A stretch of DNA of 37,384 bases from Fomitopsis serialis. Lineage: Eukaryota > Basidiomycota > Agaricomycetes > Polyporales > Fomitopsidaceae. A model generated the notes under the pieces. The model worked only from the letters and a program-made list of their open reading frames with translations. It did not search any database and was not told the DNA's origin. The stretch spans positions 1 to 37,384 of the forward strand of contig NW_025955339.1 of the NCBI RefSeq assembly GCF_022376445.1, given 5' to 3'. The translations under genes and the position numbers were made by a program. Every line of letters begins with the position of its first letter. The stretch's first letter is position 1. Shown here piece after piece: positions 32,732-37,384 of the stretch.

Positions 32732-34445
32732 TCAGTGCGATGTACGAGTGGGGGATGCAGTACTTGCCGGTTTGAGCTCGCCGCTCCCGCCCCTTCATAT
32801 ACTCATCCTCGAGCGCAAAATCTCTACAGGTGTACGCGTATTTCTCTCAACTCGGAGCAGGGGCAGTGCGCGACGGCGTCTTGCTTTCGCGCGCATGCTC
32901 TGTCAGACGTCGGGTTTGGTAAGGCGAGGCCAGTAGACGGCCTGTAGCGGAATTTGGGGGACTCACGATGACTGAGAGACCGTGCCAGTTGTACGCTTTC
33001 TCCACTGACCGACTCCGCGGTGATAGGCTCGCTCGGCCAAATGTAGAGCCCCGCGACAGTAGCCTCGACCTTTGCAACGCAAGGTAAGGCGCTTATTTCC
33101 TTTTATGGCAAGGCCGACACAAGCGCAGATGCGTCATAGCGTTGAGCCGACGCACATCAGTTGCCGTACTGAACGGAACTTACTTCGCAGCGCCGGAGCC
33201 AACATTGCTGAGGATAGGATGTGGAGCGTGCTATTCTTCGATGTCTACTGCGTGAGCATGCCCGAAAGCCGACGGTCGCCGCACCGTCTGAGTGAGCACA
33301 GAGCGCAAACTCACCTTACTGCTGAGGGTGCCACAAAGGCGATGACAAATGCTCGGAAGTGAATTCTCTCCCTACGGTGACTCCATCGACATTAGATTCG
33401 CGGCCCCGACAAAGTCGACAACGTACCGACGAAAGATTGAAGTCGGGCATCGCCCTAAGTCACCGAGAGGAAGAGGAAAAAAAGTCCGTACGTCGGCGCT
33501 ATCTTGACGGCAGTAGAAGTCGTCAGTCATACGGCACTCGAGGCGGCCATGCCGTGTTCGTTCAACGTTTCCGGCCGCAGAGGATGCCGCCCCATCCTGG
33601 TAGTGTACGCGAGATCCCTCGATTTGACGAGGTAACCATCGTCATCCGAACCAATCTGTTGCATCTGCAATCGAGCGCAGATCGCGTGGGTTGCGATGAT
33701 CTTGATCTGGGTCTAGCGTCTAAGCGGAACGCTTAACTTGGGACCAACTTAGAACACGGGGGAAGACAGCGAGAACATGTCATACCTCTGTTCTTGTGAA
33801 TAGGCCTGAGGTCGGTTTGCGCCCTCGACTCCACGCACGCATCCGACACCCGGAGCGCGTTTTGCACGTCCAGAGCACGTCGCTCACGTCCGGATACATC
33901 TCGACGCCGCCGCCACGTCACCCGCGTCGACCCGACGCACGAAACTCAGCACGTGCAGGTCGACCTCTGCGGAGGTGTGAGGGGTAAAGATGAGACATGC
34001 TGTGTGACATAGAGGAAGGAAGAAACCCCCTTGACGCTGTCGATGCCCCGCACTTACGCACGCCGACCGAGGAAACCGGCGGCAACCTGAGTTATGCTAG
34101 GCGATCGGAAAGTCAGTGGGGCAACCCCAAGGACCGGATTACATTGCGGTACACAGCTCAAGCAACGGGGCACACCGGGAAATTGCTACAGAATGACTAG
34201 ACGCAGCGTGAGGATCACAGCATTCCGAGAGTTCGGCCATCCGAGCGGGTGGGGGCAACTCACCTAAGGCTACAGAGGCAAAATATTGGTATAGCGAGGG
34301 TTGCGAGTCATGTCGGCATCTCTAGCGCGACTGACGGATGTGGGCCGCGTAATTGCTGGAAGAATGGTATGGTGCGTAGACTGTCTGGAGCCGGACCTTC
34401 AGCGTCGAGTCTCTTGCGCGCGCGCTCCGTCTGGGAAACCTATAC
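32732..34445. other. Long region without a recognised gene
   Basis: About 1.7 kb. On the minus strand a stretch from about 33075 down to 32968 reads KVEATVAGLYIWPSEPITAES and is followed by a possible donor GTGAGT, but I could not extend it into a gene. On the plus strand the frames 33072-33362 and 33359-33736 have no recognisable motif. The region includes the promoter of factor 2 and the 3' end of Ctu1. Confidence 0.4.
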
Positions 34446-35707
34446 TTAGCACGTAAAAACAAAATGAGAGAAACGACGCACGATTGTAGCAGTGGCCATG
34501 CCCCTCTCCAAACCCTCGAGTAGGGTACACGCCTTGCACAGCTCGTTGCTGGACATATAACCGCATCGCTTGCATGTCTCTGTCCAGGGTGGTTCGTCAG
34601 ATGCCCTTCCTCGCACAGTTAGGCTCAGCGACTCACGCTGCGCCTTCTGCGTAGCCTTCACCTCCTGCTTCACCTCGAAGGTCTCCCCTGAGTGGATGAT
34701 ATCGATGATTGCACTTGGTCTTGCGGCTTCTAGGTCCTTGAGAAAAGCTCGCGCATGGCCCCGATACGCATCTGGCGAGTAGATACACTCTGTCGAGAAG
34801 TAGTCGAGCTTCTTGAAGTAGGCATACCTGGGAGCCCCTAAGGTCACCGTGAAGGGGATGCCGATAGCAACGGTACTCACATCACGATTTCCTTTTCGTA
34901 CGCGTACTTGAAGGGCTTCGAACGCTTGATGGTGTCTTCGCCCTGGGTACAAATCAGTGTACAGCGGCCAAGCCGTGCGATGTCTCCGCGCATGACTGAT
35001 ATCATGGTGTCAGCTCTAGTCATACTATGTCATGGCGTATCAACTGACTGTTCATGAGCACCGTTTCCGCGATGTCGTCCGCGTTGTGTCCAGTGACGAT
35101 GTGGTCGACGTGCAACGAGGCAGCGCCTCGGTCTAGCGCCTGACGACGGAAGACCCCGCAAAAAGTGCAGTTGTTTTTCTTGCCGATTTGCGAGACGATA
35201 GCGTCCATCGTCCATCCGTACAGCTCGTCATAAGAAAGGATCTTGAGCGGCATGTCGTACTGCTGCTGGTTTCGCTTTACAGTCTGTGAAGACGAGAGGG
35301 TAAGACACGCATTTCGTTAGCCTAGCATTCCACTTTACCTCCAATGAATCGTCTCTGTATCCCGTGATTCCTTCGTCGATAGACAAGAGGAACAAGTCCA
35401 ATCCATATTCATAACGGTCATTAAGCGTTTTCATGACATGGGCGAGCACCGTAGAGTCTATGCATAACGCAATCAGCTTCCTCATGTCGACGAACTATTG
35501 TAGGATCCACGGAAACTCGCCTTTGCCACCGGATGCGCCAATAGCCACGCGATCTCCAGGTTTAAATAGCTTCGACTCGGTGATCGTGTTATGAACTTCG
35601 GTTTCAAAGACCCAGAAGAAACACTCCTTGCATATCTGCTGGCCGGTCTTTGGCCGCTTCAGGATGGCACGGGCATCATTGCAAAGAGCGCAGAGTCGTG
35701 GAGGCAT
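34446..35707 (-). CDS. NCS6/CTU1: Cytoplasmic tRNA 2-thiolation protein 1
   Basis: Catalytic subunit of the Ctu1-Ctu2 (Ncs6-Ncs2) complex that thiolates U34 of the Lys, Glu and Gln tRNAs in the cytosol, using Urm1-derived sulfur. Exons from the 5' end: 35707-35521, 35457-35339, 35283-35049, 34995-34881, 34827-34637, 34579-34446; 326 codons. Seen: N-terminal zinc finger ([24 protein letters not shown] split here), the PP-loop SGGKDST (split by an intron after K), [29 protein letters not shown], the [14 protein letters not shown] motif, [26 protein letters not shown], and the C-terminal zinc finger [25 protein letters not shown]. The first intron (35458-35520) has a GC donor. The intron 34580-34636 is 57 nt and stop-free. 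The start is the MPPRLCALC methionine; an upstream in-frame extension lacks support. Confidence 0.95.
35458..35520 (-). other. GC-AG intron inside the Ctu1 PP-loop
   Basis: GGC AAA G joins to AC TCT ACG to make SGGKDSTVLAH. The donor reads GCGAGT, the acceptor TGCATAG. No GT donor nearby restores the invariant PP-loop. Confidence 0.85.
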
Positions 35708-36066
35708 GGCATTGGCAGTTTGTGCACAAGTCACAAATAACCAAATACGGATGTGGCGGATTCGTTCCGAATCAGGAAGTCCGATTCCACGATGGCGACC
35801 ACACCTTCCCCTGCAGTCAAGCTTCAAGCTTCAAGCTTCAGGTGATAGGTGGTCTCATATTAATCGGTTGCTCAGGCAAATGGGCTTGACGTCTCCCTCG
35901 TCTCCCTCTACCTCGACGCGTCTGCGCTGACATTCCACTACTCCATCTACATTGTGCAGTTTCTGCGGACAGGTGAGCTGGACTTCAGGACATATCGCGA
36001 AGTCGGCGGACTGATCAACCGTGACCATGCCACATGTGAACAGACCGGTTGACCACGACGGCCACC
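35708..36066. promoter_or_regulatory. Divergent promoter between Ctu1 and the F-box/LRR gene
   Basis: The 359 bases separate two head-to-head genes. A short tandem repeat of TCAAGCT, 3.4 copies, lies at 35817-35840. No other site is recognised. Confidence 0.5.
35817..35840. repeat. 7-nt tandem repeat TCAAGCT
   Basis: Three full copies and TCA of a fourth, exact, in the shared promoter region. Each copy contains AAGCTT across its junction. Confidence 0.9.
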
Positions 36067-37384
36067 ATGAGTCCCTCTGCGTTGAACTGGGACGTCCTCG
36101 ATATCGTCTTGTCATTCGGCAACCCATACGACGCCCTCCAATTCTCCATGACCTGTCGCGACGGCCACAACCTGGCGATGTCGCATTTCTTGGAGGAAGT
36201 CGAGTTCCCGCTTCCTTGGTTATGCTTACAGGGCGCAAAACGGTCATCACTCGCTTGCCCGGAGCTCTTCAAGGGTTTCCGCGCTTACATGCTCGACTCG
36301 CCGCACGCGTCCCATCGCCTCCGGAAGCTCAAGGCTCTTACCCTCGGAAAAGAGGCTTTCTGCGTCAAATGGGGGGGATGTCACGGTGGCACAGGCACCG
36401 AACAGCCGACGTACAACTTCACTCTTGCGGGACCGCTCGCGGATGTCATTCGAGGTGCAGTGGAACTACGCAAGATCTCCATCGACTACACAGAAACCAT
36501 CTTGGATGATGTACCACAGCTCGTAGATGCCATAGCGAGTCTCCCGTGTGTCCAAGAGGTCTGCTTCTATCGCGCCGACGAGTCGACACTCGGCCTTCTC
36601 TCTAATATGCAGAGTCGCCCCAGGAAAGTCAAATTTTGCATCATCAAACATAACGATCAAGAGACGGATGAGAGGTGGTGGGGCGATTATGCCTCCGGGG
36701 ATGATCGCTTTCTAAGCAACTTCACTGAAACCCTGGAGGTTTTGAGCCTGAATGGAGGCTTAGACATCGTAGAGGAGCTCGAACCACACACGGTTTGGCG
36801 TGCTGTTCGTGAACTCAACCTCGTTCACGGGAATTCAGTCAATCTACAAGTCATGGCCCGCGCTTTCCCAAATCTGCGCCGTCTGCACTTCGAAGCCACG
36901 CCTTCCGCGGCTGTGCCAGACATTGGTCACTGGCGAAAGCTCGATTTCGTCTCAGCATCACATCCTCTCCCTTTGCAGCATCCGGTTCGACACTTCTTCA
37001 TGCGGTGGCATCTTGATGCATATAGTTACCGCCGACCTGAGGTTGACCAGGCCCTAGAACATGGTACCATCACTATGCTGCAACACATCCTGCCCGTCGT
37101 ACTCGAGTGCAGTGCTCACAGGCGCACTTTTACGTGCATAGCTCGTCATGCGCCCTCAGTCCGCTGTATGAGAACCACTGTGGCAGTACCGGTACTCAGT
37201 ATATATAATCGCGGTCATGGACATGACTGGGGCAGGACTATCGAAGAGGCGAAGCTCACATTGGTGAATATAAGCCCACTGTCGAAACATCATAGACACT
37301 CACCAATTTTGCACAGATCGACATCTTCTCGCTCCTCCGAACTCTACCTCTCAAAGGGATCGCCATTGTACTCCAGGGACACAG
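36067..37384 (+). CDS. F-box/LRR-like protein, 3'-truncated by the window
   Basis: Paralogue of the minus-strand gene at 14603-15718, in good order here. The ATG at 36067 has a favourable context (GCCACC before it). Reads MSPSALNWDVLDIVLSFGNPY, FSMTCRDGHNLAMSHFLEEVEFPLPW, then leucine-rich repeat-like parts (LASLP equivalent ASLPCVQEVCF, TLGLLSNMQSRPRKV, ETLEVLSLNGGLDIVEELEPHTVW, FPNLRRLHFEA). Exon 1 runs to 37263 (399 codons, no stop); intron 37264-37316 (53 nt); exon 2 starts IDIFSLLRTLPLKGIAIVLQGH and leaves the window. Likely a substrate receptor of an SCF ubiquitin ligase; the target is unknown. Confidence 0.82.
   Translation, partial: MSPSALNWDVLDIVLSFGNPYDALQFSMTCRDGHNLAMSHFLEEVEFPLPWLCLQGAKRSSLACPELFKGFRAYMLDSPHASHRLRKLKALTLGKEAFCVKWGGCHGGTGTEQPTYNFTLAGPLADVIRGAVELRKISIDYTETILDDVPQLVDAIASLPCVQEVCFYRADESTLGLLSNMQSRPRKVKFCIIKHNDQETDERWWGDYASGDDRFLSNFTETLEVLSLNGGLDIVEELEPHTVWRAVRELNLVHGNSVNLQVMARAFPNLRRLHFEATPSAAVPDIGHWRKLDFVSASHPLPLQHPVRHFFMRWHLDAYSYRRPEVDQALEHGTITMLQHILPVVLECSAHRRTFTCIARHAPSVRCMRTTVAVPVLSIYNRGHGHDWGRTIEEAKLTLVNISPLSKHHRHSPILHRSTSSRSSELYLSKGSPLYSRDT

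Noticed and set aside
35495..35827. N-terminal extension of Ctu1 ([10 protein letters not shown]...)
   Set aside because: Ctu1 proteins begin near the MPPRLCALC zinc finger; the upstream residues lack family similarity and lie in the divergent promoter.
36021..36509. Plus-strand frame of 162 codons
   Set aside because: Out-of-frame shadow of the F-box/LRR gene that starts at 36067.

Overview
The window is nuclear DNA of a filamentous basidiomycete, most likely an Agaricomycete of the polypore type. Genes are dense on both strands. Nearly every coding region is cut by many short introns (about 45-75 nt, mostly GT...AG). The recognisable products are typical of fungi: a Dnf-type flippase, a GPI-anchored pepsin-like protease, F-box/LRR proteins, an HNH_2 protein, Zn2Cys6 regulators and Ncs6/Ctu1. 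All gene models were made by splicing by hand and checking that the joined exons keep one frame. Assignments rest on recognised motifs, not on database searches.

Layout. 1-2499 (+): 3' part of a class-4 P-type ATPase. 2934-5068 (+): GPI-anchored aspartic protease. 5312-7334 (-): damaged F-box gene. 8175-9381 (+): HNH_2-domain protein. About 9700-26809: an expanded block built from a duplicated unit, aquaporin plus WS/DGAT-type O-acyltransferase. It holds a decayed aquaporin (9985-10640) with acyltransferase copy A (11247-13535), an F-box/LRR gene with a premature stop (14603-15718, -), acyltransferase copy B (16118-18384), a 3.5-kb TA-flanked DNA transposon (18925-22442), an intact aquaporin (22655-23894) and acyltransferase copy C (24501-26809). 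27253-29181 and 30740-32731 (-): two paralogous Zn2Cys6 regulators. 34446-35707 (-): cytosolic tRNA 2-thiolation enzyme Ctu1/Ncs6. 36067-37384 (+): a second F-box/LRR paralogue, divergent from Ctu1 and cut by the window end.

How it fits together. The striking feature is the repeated pairing of a membrane channel with a soluble-type wax ester/diacylglycerol acyltransferase, which then went through triplication, partial loss, transposon insertion and apparent sequence exchange among copies. All three acyltransferases are intact, have the same nine-exon structure and keep the HHxxxDG active site. A glycerol/water channel next to acyl-glycerol or wax-ester synthases, with two zinc-cluster regulators beyond, suggests a neutral-lipid or wax module. 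That functional link is inference. Several neighbouring genes (flippase, both-end F-box copies, transposase) carry single lesions, so the locus looks recently unstable, or the assembly contains a few errors.
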